Assembly: GCA_013178155.1 (NCBI GenBank)
Contig: JABLXH010000026.1
Span: forward strand, 21,700 to 85,699
Length of the DNA stretch: 64,000 nucleotides
Source: Armatimonadota bacterium
Lineage (GTDB): Bacteria > Armatimonadota > Zipacnadia > Zipacnadales > UBA11051
Direction of reading: 5' to 3'
Of the stretch, positions 19,301 to 27,480 are shown in pieces (positions within the stretch are counted from its first letter, which is position 1; each line of letters begins with the position of its first letter). Below the pieces are notes generated by a model. That model saw nothing but the letters and a program-made list of their open reading frames with translations. It did not search any database and was not told the DNA's origin. The position numbers were made by a program, and so were the translations under genes.

Positions 19301-21841
19301 ATGCTGGTGCTGTTTCGACTCGTCTCGGCCGCTGTCCTGTTCCTATGGCTGAGTTTGGCGTGGAGTGCCCCGCTGGGTCGCCCCGGCACCGTGGCGACCT
19401 ACACCCTCGACGCAGACCCCTCGGAACGGCCCGACTTCGAGCGTCAGGGCAAGCTCACCGTGGTCACGATGAGACTGGGAATAGGGCCGGTCGAGGCGGT
19501 GCAGGGCGTGGAGTTCCAGTGGGCCCATCTCTCCTTCTCCCGCCTCAACGGCCAGACCTATGAGGCCTGGCTGCTCATGAGCAGATGGCCGGAAGCGCGT
19601 CAAGAGCCACAGGTCATGCGGTATCTTTGGCGTGAGCCGGGCTGGCCCGATGCTGTCGAGTTCATCCACGAGGTTACTGGCGCTGCTCAGCTTCCCCGCT
19701 TATCCCTCTGGCAATACGGCTGGCCGCAATCCGTACAAGGCGGACCGCTGGGGCTGCTGGACGACGTGTTTCCGGAGGCGGTGAGATTTCAGGGCTACCC
19801 GTACAGACGAACTCAACTCGCGACCGAGCAATCCCTGGAGCCACCCCGGGACGTCACGGTGATCAGGCTCAACCCCGACCTGATCATCGGCCACATGACG
19901 CGTGACACCGATGTGCATGGGAAGCCCTACTGGGCCCTTCCTGACGGCAAGTACGAATACCGGGCGAAGACCCCGGAGGACCATCGCAAGCATTTCGAGG
20001 CCGGCTTCAACCTGTTCCAGGCGACTCCCCGAACCGACTGGCTCCTCCGCAGCAGCGCCTGGGACAACAACCTCTTCTGGCTCATGGATGACTGGCCAGC
20101 ACAGCTCTACCGGTCCAACTACTGGGGTCGTGCGATCTACGTGGATGAGCCCGCAATCCACAACCGCGCTCTGGACGAGCGCGCCGACCTCGCCGGCAAG
20201 CTCACGCCAGGTGAGGCAGTTTCGGCCCTGCAGGAGAGGCTGAACGCCGCACTTAGGCCTCATATCGGCAACTACTCACAAGTCTGGATCAATGAGTTCA
20301 TCGACCGTCAGTTCGGGCGCGGCGACCTGTGGATTGTGGAGCGCGATTACCCGGTGTGGGAGGCCATCTGGACGACGGCCTGGTACCAGCTCTCAGTGGA
20401 AGACGGCGTCTCCGGAATCGTTGATGAAGATGTTCCGGTGGGTGACCTCGTCGAGAGCTACAACCGGGCCTTTGGCACCCAGATTCCGCCGACGGTCCAG
20501 AACGCCTGCGCTATCCGGGTGGCGGTCCTGCGCGGGGCGGCGCGAAACTTCGGTAAGCGCTGGGGCGTGGCGTTCTACTCGCCCGCAGAGTCCCGCCTCA
20601 AGGCAACGACGATACCGTACCTGTACGACCGCGGCGCCAGCTACTTCTGGGTGTGGACGGGTTGGGTGGGCATCAGCGACAACTCCGGCCTGCCCCACAG
20701 CTACCAGCGGTACTACGCCTCTCTGGTCAGACAGGCCCAGGCAGCCAACCCCCGCCGGGACATGGATGCTCTCCGCAAAGCCGCAAAGACCTGTATCGTG
20801 ATCCCCTACGGTTACACCTTCGCCCCCTACCCACTGCAGTATCTGAAATGGCTGCACCTGGAGCGCGAGACTGGCCACGGGGCGACATATCGCCAGGTGC
20901 TGACCAACGCCGCCGTCGAGGTGGAGCGCTGCATCCGGATGGGGGTTGAGTTCGACATCGCGGTAGACGATCCCACGTTCGCGGCGACGGGCTACGACGA
21001 GGTGATCTGGTGCCGGGAGGATGGCACGGTTGTCGTGCAGCGCGGAGACACGCAGGCCCCGCTTGACTCGGGGCGCGAACCTCCGCGACCGGACCTCGGC
21101 CCCGGGCCGCAGATCGCCATCGAGGTGCCCAAAGCCGTGCCCCCGGCTCCCGGCGAGATTGCTCTTAAGGCCATCGCCACGGCTGGTACTGGAGAGTTTG
21201 AGAACGGCAAGCCGACCATCACCTGGGAAGTCTATGGCCCCGACCAGGGCGTGCGCATGGCCAGCGGGGAGCAGATCAGTGTTGCCTTGCCGACGGGCGG
21301 CACCTACCGCATCCGTGCCGCTGTGGCGGATGTCTTTGGCCGCCCGGCGGTAGCCTGGACCGAGTTGGCGGTTGTCGAGAGCCGTACCGACGCGGCGAGG
21401 TTCCCGTCCGAGTGGACTTTCAATACCGACCCCGACAACGTGGGTGAACAGCAGGGGTGGCATAGGCCGGACTTTGACGACAGCCAGTGGCAGCAGGTTC
21501 CGGTCCCTGCCTGGTGGGAGATGACGTCCGTCGGGGCCTATGACGGCTACGCCTGGTACCGCGTGCGGTTCACCGTCCCTGCTGAGCTTGCCGAAAAGGA
21601 GTTGGTGCTGGACTTTGCAGGTGTTGACGAGGGAGCGTGGGTCTACGTCAACGGAGAGCTCATCGGCGAGCGTACTGCCCGTTCTACCGGGCTGGCTCCG
21701 CTGGACTTCTGGGACAAACCCTTCAGCGTGCCGGCCAAAGAGATCCGCTTCGGTCAGGAGAACCTTCTGGCCGTCAAGGTCCACGACTCCGAGAAGATGG
21801 GCGGCATTTTCCGGCCCGTGAGACTCTTGGTGGCCAGGTAG
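19301..21841 (+). CDS. Large secreted protein with Ig/PKD-like domain and C-terminal GH2-type jelly roll
   Basis: An 846-residue protein with GAGGGGTGA just before the ATG and a signal peptide (MLVLFRLVSAAVLFLWLSLAWSA). The large middle part has many Trp/Tyr/Asp residues and strands such as YLYDRGASYFWVWTGW and FNLFQATPRTDWLLRSSAW. This suggests a (beta/alpha)8-like catalytic domain, but I cannot assign a family. Residues ~610-700 look like a PKD/Ig domain (KPTITWEVYGPDQGVRMASG). Residues ~705-846 form a beta-galactosidase-type sugar-binding jelly roll (DDSQWQQVPVPAWWE, AWYRVRFTVPAEL, GAWVYVNGELIGE, LLAVKVHDSEKMGGIF). The same module ends the proteins at 15748-17985 and 21914. It is followed after 72 bases by a DUF4838 gene, with which it is probably cotranscribed. 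Confidence 0.75.
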   Translation: MLVLFRLVSAAVLFLWLSLAWSAPLGRPGTVATYTLDADPSERPDFERQGKLTVVTMRLGIGPVEAVQGVEFQWAHLSFSRLNGQTYEAWLLMSRWPEARQEPQVMRYLWREPGWPDAVEFIHEVTGAAQLPRLSLWQYGWPQSVQGGPLGLLDDVFPEAVRFQGYPYRRTQLATEQSLEPPRDVTVIRLNPDLIIGHMTRDTDVHGKPYWALPDGKYEYRAKTPEDHRKHFEAGFNLFQATPRTDWLLRSSAWDNNLFWLMDDWPAQLYRSNYWGRAIYVDEPAIHNRALDERADLAGKLTPGEAVSALQERLNAALRPHIGNYSQVWINEFIDRQFGRGDLWIVERDYPVWEAIWTTAWYQLSVEDGVSGIVDEDVPVGDLVESYNRAFGTQIPPTVQNACAIRVAVLRGAARNFGKRWGVAFYSPAESRLKATTIPYLYDRGASYFWVWTGWVGISDNSGLPHSYQRYYASLVRQAQAANPRRDMDALRKAAKTCIVIPYGYTFAPYPLQYLKWLHLERETGHGATYRQVLTNAAVEVERCIRMGVEFDIAVDDPTFAATGYDEVIWCREDGTVVVQRGDTQAPLDSGREPPRPDLGPGPQIAIEVPKAVPPAPGEIALKAIATAGTGEFENGKPTITWEVYGPDQGVRMASGEQISVALPTGGTYRIRAAVADVFGRPAVAWTELAVVESRTDAARFPSEWTFNTDPDNVGEQQGWHRPDFDDSQWQQVPVPAWWEMTSVGAYDGYAWYRVRFTVPAELAEKELVLDFAGVDEGAWVYVNGELIGERTARSTGLAPLDFWDKPFSVPAKEIRFGQENLLAVKVHDSEKMGGIFRPVRLLVAR

Positions 21842-21913
21842 ACCTGCCCAAACAACACAAAGTGCCGCACGACATACACGTAGATTGCCTTCGCAGACGA
21901 TGGGAGTGAGACG

Positions 21914-24274
21914 ATGCGAAAGTGCACTTTCTGGGCCGCATTCATCCTGCTTCACAGTGTCGGTCTTGCGGCTGGTGTCGCGCCACATCCTGAGTGGCGC
22001 AACGCCATGGTCCCGCAAGGCGAACCAGGTCCGCTGCTGACGCTGGCTCAGGATGGAAAGACCGATTACGTGATTCTGCTCCCAGGGCGCCCGACCGGGC
22101 CGGAGCAGAAGGCAGCGGAGGACCTGGCGAAGTGGCTGGGGGAGATAACCGGGGCCCGTTTCCCGTTAGTGCGTGAGGGGACGGACCCTGCGCCCACGGG
22201 GCCATGTATCAGTATCGGCCGCACCCGCTTGCGCAGCGAGTGTCGGGTTTCGCGTCCAACGACAGACCTGGGGCGCGACGGCTACGCCATCCAGGTTGCC
22301 GCACCGCACCTATTCATCACTGGTGGCACGCGGCGGGGCATGGTCAACGCTGTGTACTCGCTGCTGCAGGAGGATTTGGGCTGCCGGTGGTACATCCCGG
22401 GCGTGGACCCGGTCATCCCGAAACGACCGACGCTGCGCTTCCGGCCGGTCTTGCGGTCGCACCGTCCCGTCTTTGAGGACCGGCGTGACCCGTACTACGG
22501 CGATGTGGCCTATGACGCTGACTGGTCCATCCAGAACCGGACCTACGCCCTGACGGCGACGGTGCCCGCGTCTGCAGGCGGCTATCCCCGCTACTGGCCG
22601 TCCTTCGTACACACCTACGACGCCTTGGTGCCGCCGTCGAAGTACTTCGCCCAGCACCCCGAGTACTTCTCGGAGATCGCCGGCAAGCGCCAGCCGTTCC
22701 AGCTTTGCACGACGAACCCGGACGTCCGGCGGATCATCATTGACCAGGTCCTGGCCGCTCTACGCACGGACCCGGAGATCCAGATTGTGGACGTGTCTCC
22801 CAATGACCGCCGCGACTACTGCGAGTGTGCCCAGTGTAAGGCGATTGACGACGCCGAGGGGACGAAGATGGGGTCGCTGCTGACGCTCATCAACCTGGTT
22901 GCGGACGCGGTGAAGGAGGAGTTCCCCAATGTCCGCATCACCACCCTCGCTTACCTGGACACGGTCGTGCCGCCGAAGACGATCCGTCCTCGCGACAACG
23001 TGCTGTTGTGGCTCTGCACCGACGCCCACGCGTGGAGCAACCCGAACCTGTTCGTCTGGGAGACCGAGAAGTTCTCCAGCTCGATGAAGCGCTGGCAGGC
23101 CGCCGGGGCGAAGATGGTCATCTGGGACTACCCCTCCTCCTTCGTCTACATGCAGCCCAACATCAACCTGCATGTCGTTGCCGAGAACGTGCGCTGGTAC
23201 GCCAGGCATGGGGCCACCGGAATCTTCTACCAGTGCATGCACAACTGGAACCGGGCGGCGGACCACAGCTATCTGCGCGGCTGGTTGTGGGCGCAGCAGG
23301 CGTGGAACCCGGACCTGGACACGAGCGCGCTGGTGCGGGACTTCAACTACGGCTTCTACGGCGTTGCTGCCCCACCGATGCAGCGCTATGACGACATGCT
23401 GCACGCCGCCTGGCGCGAATGGCGCCGGCACCGGGGCCAGAAGGACTACACCGGGCCCGTGGACGCAAGCTTCGCCGCCCGTGGACTGGCGCTCATGGAC
23501 GAAGCAATGCGATTGGCCGGCGGTGATAAGGAACTGGTGCGGCGCATCGAGATCGCCAAGCTGCCGTTGCTCTTTGTGACCCTGCAGGCCGGGAGAAAAG
23601 GCGAGCTCGCGCCGTATCTGGCGATGGTGGATGAGTTTGAGCGTATCGCCCGGGCCGCCAACGCCGTCTTTGTGGAGAACGCCTTCCAACAGGCCGACCT
23701 GGACGCCAAGCTCACCTACTGGCGCGAGAAAGCGCGACTTGATCCGAGCAAGGTGTCTATCCAGGCGCTTGGCAACGAGTGGCGGTTCCGGCCGGACCCT
23801 GGAGACGCGGGCGTGGCCGAGAAGTGGTTCGCGGCTGACCTGGACGATTCCGGCTGGGCGAAGGTCCGCTCGGACAAGGGGAACGGCTGGGAGGCCCAGG
23901 GCTTCTCGGGACACCACGGCTATGGGTGGTACCGCCAGCGGTTCACGGTGACGGAAGAGGTGCTGAAGCAGGAGGGCCTGCGCCTGTTCTTCGGCGCGGT
24001 GGATGAGCAGGCGTGGGTCTACCTCAATGGCCAGCTGGCCTTCGAGCACACTGTGGCGACGACGGGGCTGCCTGTCGAGATCCTCTGGACGACGCCTTTC
24101 GGCTTCGACCCGCGGCCGTTCCTCAGACCCGGTGAGAACACGATCGCCGTGCGCGTCCACGACACCTTGGGTATGGCCGGCATCTGGAAGCCCGTCAGTC
24201 TGGTGTGGGGTGACACCAGCTATAGCCCAATGATGCTGGAGGAAGTGGTGCGCCTGAAGACGGCTGCCCGCTGA
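21914..24274 (+). CDS. Secreted DUF4838 putative glycoside hydrolase with GH2-type jelly roll
   Basis: A 786-residue protein. Its ATG has GGAG 7 bases upstream and starts a signal peptide (MRKCTFWAAFILLHSVGLAAG). Residues ~30-170 form the GH67/GH20-type N-terminal domain (AEDLAKWLGEITGARFPLV, MVNAVYSLLQEDLGCRWY). A DUF4838 barrel follows with DYCECAQCKAID near residue 303, MVIWDYP near 403 and QPNINLHVVAENVRWYARH just after it. Residues ~623-786 are a sugar-binding jelly roll (GWYRQRFTVTEE, QAWVYLNGQLAFE, IAVRVHDTLGMAGIWKPV). The family is predicted to cleave acidic or N-acetylated glycans but has no firm activity. This is the intact reference for the two other DUF4838 genes in the window. 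Its last ~125 bases recur at 27259-27384. Confidence 0.85.
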   Translation: MRKCTFWAAFILLHSVGLAAGVAPHPEWRNAMVPQGEPGPLLTLAQDGKTDYVILLPGRPTGPEQKAAEDLAKWLGEITGARFPLVREGTDPAPTGPCISIGRTRLRSECRVSRPTTDLGRDGYAIQVAAPHLFITGGTRRGMVNAVYSLLQEDLGCRWYIPGVDPVIPKRPTLRFRPVLRSHRPVFEDRRDPYYGDVAYDADWSIQNRTYALTATVPASAGGYPRYWPSFVHTYDALVPPSKYFAQHPEYFSEIAGKRQPFQLCTTNPDVRRIIIDQVLAALRTDPEIQIVDVSPNDRRDYCECAQCKAIDDAEGTKMGSLLTLINLVADAVKEEFPNVRITTLAYLDTVVPPKTIRPRDNVLLWLCTDAHAWSNPNLFVWETEKFSSSMKRWQAAGAKMVIWDYPSSFVYMQPNINLHVVAENVRWYARHGATGIFYQCMHNWNRAADHSYLRGWLWAQQAWNPDLDTSALVRDFNYGFYGVAAPPMQRYDDMLHAAWREWRRHRGQKDYTGPVDASFAARGLALMDEAMRLAGGDKELVRRIEIAKLPLLFVTLQAGRKGELAPYLAMVDEFERIARAANAVFVENAFQQADLDAKLTYWREKARLDPSKVSIQALGNEWRFRPDPGDAGVAEKWFAADLDDSGWAKVRSDKGNGWEAQGFSGHHGYGWYRQRFTVTEEVLKQEGLRLFFGAVDEQAWVYLNGQLAFEHTVATTGLPVEILWTTPFGFDPRPFLRPGENTIAVRVHDTLGMAGIWKPVSLVWGDTSYSPMMLEEVVRLKTAAR

Positions 24275-24430
24275 CCGGCTGGCACCGGCACATCGCTCGT
24301 GGGCGAGGTCTCGCGGGTGAACGATGACCACCACGGTAACTTCTTCCTGGAACCCGTCGGGCGCTTCCCTGGGATCGAGGCTGACGACTCGCCGCTGCAC
24401 CTGCTGTGCACCGAGTACCCCGCCGCGCGG

Positions 24431-24492
24431 CGGCAGAACCGGCTGCCAGCCGGTCCCTGCCGAGAGCCACCCTGACAGGCAAACTGCCTGTC
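24431..24492. repeat. Pair of compact GC-rich hairpins between DUF4838 and mannosidase genes
   Basis: Two inverted repeats stand side by side. The first is nested: CGGCAG (24431-24436) pairs with CTGCCG (24457-24462), and inside it CCGGCT (24439-24444) pairs with AGCCGG (24448-24453) around a 3-base loop. The second is a perfect 7-bp stem, GACAGGC (24474-24480) with GCCTGTC (24486-24492), loop AAACT. They lie just upstream of the mannosidase ribosome binding site. The pattern resembles REP-type elements or an intercistronic RNA structure; there is no T-run, so it is not a classical terminator. Confidence 0.5.
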
Positions 24493-24520
24493 CTACCGAT
24501 AGCGAAGGAGGCTCGCAGAT

Positions 24521-27139
24521 ATGAACGAAAACCAGCGCACCGGCACACTTTTCATCATCCCGCACACCCACTGGGAGGGCGCGGTGTTCCAGACCCGCGA
24601 GGCCTACCTGCGCATGGGCCTGCCCAACATCCTGCGCGCCCTCGCGCTGCTGAGAGCCTATCCGCACTACCGCTTCACCCTCGACCAGGCCTGCTATGTG
24701 AAGCCCTTCCTGGAGCGCTACCCGCAGGAGGAGGCGGATTTCCGGCGCTTCATCGCGGAGGGCCGGCTCGCGATTGTGGGCGGCACGGATGTGATGCTCG
24801 ATGTCAATATGCCCGGCGGCGAGTCATTCGTGCGCCAGGTGCTGTACGGCAAGGGCTACTTCCGCGAGAAGCTCGGGGTGGATGTGACCGTGGGCTGGCA
24901 ACTGGACACCTTCGGCCACCACGCCCAGATGCCGCAGCTTCTGAGGCTGGCGGGCTTTCGGTCCTTCTGGTTCTTCCGGGGGGTGCCGGACTGGGACACG
25001 CCTGCGGAATTCCTCTGGGAGGGGCTTGACGGCACGCGCATCCCTGCCGTCTGGCTGCCCGAGGGCTACGCAGTGGCGCACGGGTCGCCAGCGTCGCTTC
25101 CCGAGTTCTCCGCCCACATGCAGAGCTGCTATGAGCGTCTCGGGCGCTGGTCGCCAGGGCCCGATCGCGTCGGTCCGGACGGCCCCGATGTCTGCCCGCC
25201 GGAGGAACATCTCCCGGCCCTCGTCGAGCAGCACAACCGGCAGCCTGATCAGGCGCTGCGCCTGCAACTTGCCACGCCGCAGGAGTACGAGGCGGCTGTC
25301 CACCTCGGTGAGAGCGGGCCGGTCCTCACGGGCGAGCTCAACCCGGTCTTCCAGGGCATCTACAGCAGCCGCATTGAACTCAAGCAGATCACGCACAGGC
25401 TTGAGAACCTGCTGACGACGGCCGAGGCGCTGGGCGTGTTGTTGCGCTGCGTCGGCGTCGAGACCTCGGACGACACCCTGTGGGCAGCCTGGGAGCCGAT
25501 GCTGTTCAACCAGGCCCATGATCTGATGTCCGGCGTGATGACCGACGCCGTCTACGAGGACACGCTCGGGGGCTATGACTTCTCTCGCCGCATCGCCGAG
25601 CACGAGGTCGAGACCCGCCTGCGCCGCTACTGCGAGGCGGTTGACACTCAAAGCTGTTCGAGGACCTCGCCGGTGCACTGCCATCACGGTCAGGAGACCG
25701 CTCCTACCGGTCCCGAAACCGCCTCGCAGGGCGAGGGGCTGGCGCTGGTGGTGTTCAACGCGCTAGGCTTTGCGCGTACCGGTGTCGTCACCACGACGAT
25801 CGGCTTCGCCCGGCAGGATGTCAGGGCCATCCGACTGACGGGCGCTGACGGCGAGCCGCTGGCGTGCCAGATCCTGCGGGAGGAGCGCTATGGCAACGGC
25901 GCGCTGCTGGAGGCCGACATTGCCTTCGTCGCCCGCGATGTGCCCGCTCTCGGGCACATCGTGTACTGGGTGCTGCCGACCGAGCCGGACGATCCCGACG
26001 CAGCGGTTCCGGGCACACCGTCGCGCGCCGGGGTCCTGGAGAATGAGCTCCTGCGCGTTCAGATTGACCCGGGCACCGGAGCGATCCTGAGCATCCTCGA
26101 CAAGGTCAGCGGCCAGGAGGTCCTGAGTGCGCCCGGCAATGTCATCGTCCGTGAGGAGGACCACGGCGATCTGTGGGAACCGTACCGGCCCCTCGACGGC
26201 GGCAGCCGCATCGCGATGAAGGATGAGCACCCCGTGCCGCCGCGCGGGCAGGCCGTCTACAGCGATGAGCAGACCGGGGAGCCGGGACAGGGCGTGATCG
26301 GGCCGGTGGTGTCGGAGTTCAGCGTGGAGCACGACTTCGGCGATAAGGGTCGCTTCGCCACAATGGTACGCGTGTACTCCGGGATGCCAAGGATCGAGGT
26401 CCAGACGCGCCTCGTCAACAACGATGAATTCGTGCGCTACCGCGCACTGTTTCCCACGACCATCAAGAAGGGAAGGGTCGTCCACGAGATCCCGTTCGGG
26501 GCCATCGAACGTCCCTGCGGGATCGAGTTTCCCGCGCAGAACTGGGCGGACTACGGCGACGGAACGCACGGCCTGGCCCTGCTGAACCGCGGCCTGCCGG
26601 GCAATGCCGTCAGCGACGGGACGCTGCTTCTGTCCTTGCTGCGCAGCACCCGCATCGTGGCCTACGGCTTCGGCGGCGGCTACGGGCCAGGTATGTCCTC
26701 GGACTCGGGACTCGAGCTGGGCAAGGAGTTTACCTTCGACTACGCCCTGCTGCCCCATGCCGGAGACTGGCGCCAGACCGGCCTTTGCAGGCAGGGCCTG
26801 GAGTTCAACAGCCCGCTCCAGGCCGTGACAGCCGCCATGCACGCAGGAGTCTTGCCGGCGCGCTGGGGCTTTGTGCAGGTCCTGCCCGATAACGTCATGG
26901 TCTCCGCTCTGAAACCCTCGCGCGAGGGGAGCGCGGTGCTGCGGGTCTACGAGGCGGCGGGGCAGGCGACGCCCGGGGTCGAGGTTCGACTTCCCGGGGC
27001 CGTCCAACAGGTGCAGGAGGTGGACCTGATGGAGGACCCCATGGCTGAACTGCAATGCGAGGAGGGCATCGTCCGCTTCGATCTGCGGCCCTTTGAGATC
27101 AAGACGCTGCGGTTCAAGCTGCCACATCTGGCTGGCTAG
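24521..27139 (+). CDS. Cytoplasmic GH38 alpha-mannosidase
   Basis: An 872-residue protein with AAGGAGG 9 bases before the ATG and no signal peptide. GH38 hallmarks are clear: PHTHWEG at residues 14-20 (metal-binding His at 15), GGTDVMLDVN at 87-96, and GWQLDTFGHHAQ at 125-136, with Asp129 as the presumed catalytic nucleophile. FNQAHDLMSGVMTD follows near residue 330, then the long beta-rich C-terminal half. GH38 enzymes use a Zn ion and a retaining mechanism to release terminal alpha-mannose. The residue after the His-Trp is Glu where most GH38 sequences have the metal-binding Asp. The cytoplasmic location fits the trimming of imported oligosaccharides made by the surrounding secreted enzymes. 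Confidence 0.9.
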   Translation: MNENQRTGTLFIIPHTHWEGAVFQTREAYLRMGLPNILRALALLRAYPHYRFTLDQACYVKPFLERYPQEEADFRRFIAEGRLAIVGGTDVMLDVNMPGGESFVRQVLYGKGYFREKLGVDVTVGWQLDTFGHHAQMPQLLRLAGFRSFWFFRGVPDWDTPAEFLWEGLDGTRIPAVWLPEGYAVAHGSPASLPEFSAHMQSCYERLGRWSPGPDRVGPDGPDVCPPEEHLPALVEQHNRQPDQALRLQLATPQEYEAAVHLGESGPVLTGELNPVFQGIYSSRIELKQITHRLENLLTTAEALGVLLRCVGVETSDDTLWAAWEPMLFNQAHDLMSGVMTDAVYEDTLGGYDFSRRIAEHEVETRLRRYCEAVDTQSCSRTSPVHCHHGQETAPTGPETASQGEGLALVVFNALGFARTGVVTTTIGFARQDVRAIRLTGADGEPLACQILREERYGNGALLEADIAFVARDVPALGHIVYWVLPTEPDDPDAAVPGTPSRAGVLENELLRVQIDPGTGAILSILDKVSGQEVLSAPGNVIVREEDHGDLWEPYRPLDGGSRIAMKDEHPVPPRGQAVYSDEQTGEPGQGVIGPVVSEFSVEHDFGDKGRFATMVRVYSGMPRIEVQTRLVNNDEFVRYRALFPTTIKKGRVVHEIPFGAIERPCGIEFPAQNWADYGDGTHGLALLNRGLPGNAVSDGTLLLSLLRSTRIVAYGFGGGYGPGMSSDSGLELGKEFTFDYALLPHAGDWRQTGLCRQGLEFNSPLQAVTAAMHAGVLPARWGFVQVLPDNVMVSALKPSREGSAVLRVYEAAGQATPGVEVRLPGAVQQVQEVDLMEDPMAELQCEEGIVRFDLRPFEIKTLRFKLPHLAG

Positions 27140-27172
27140 AGGATCGTCGCGCTCTCCCCCACAACCCGAGGT

Positions 27173-27209
27173 CGCGGGTGTCGCCGACGTTCAGGCGACA
27201 GGACCCGCG
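27173..27209 (+). terminator. Strong imperfect hairpin downstream of the mannosidase gene
   Basis: CGCGGGTGTCGCC (27173-27185) can pair with GGCGACAGGACCCGCG (27194-27209), with an 8-base loop and a small bulge. It begins 33 bases after the mannosidase stop. There is no downstream T-run, so an intrinsic terminator is only possible; it could also be an mRNA 3' stabiliser. Confidence 0.35.
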
Positions 27210-27258
27210 AGAGGTCTCGCACTGGTCCCGCGGGGCCTGCCCGCTCAACGACGCGGGC

Positions 27259-27384
27259 ACCCGCGTGCACGATACTGTGGGTATGGCCGGCATCTGGAAG
27301 CCGGTCACTCTGGTGTGGGGTGATACGAGCTACAGCCCAATGATGATGGAGGAAGTAGTGCGCCTGAAGAGGGCTGCGGACTGA
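27259..27384 (+). pseudogene. 3' echo: copy of the C-terminus of the DUF4838 gene at 21914-24274
   Basis: The frame reads RVHDTVGMAGIWKPVTLVWG ... SPMMMEEVVRLKRAAD and stops at 27382-27384. This matches the last ~38 residues of the DUF4838 protein at 24161-24274 with only a few substitutions (offset 3110, no indel). Similarity continues about 8 bases beyond the stop codon. Left of about 27259 the match is lost, and nothing of the other ~740 codons remains. The order is parent gene, mannosidase, then the tail of a second copy, the same arrangement as the propeller gene and its echo at 9287. Confidence 0.85.
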
Positions 27385-27480
27385 CCGGCCGGGGCTCACG
27401 AAGGAAGCTTTGCTCAATGATAGCCGGTACAACGCGGTCCAGCTCAGGGCAGATCATGAACCCATGGGGACTGATTCCGA

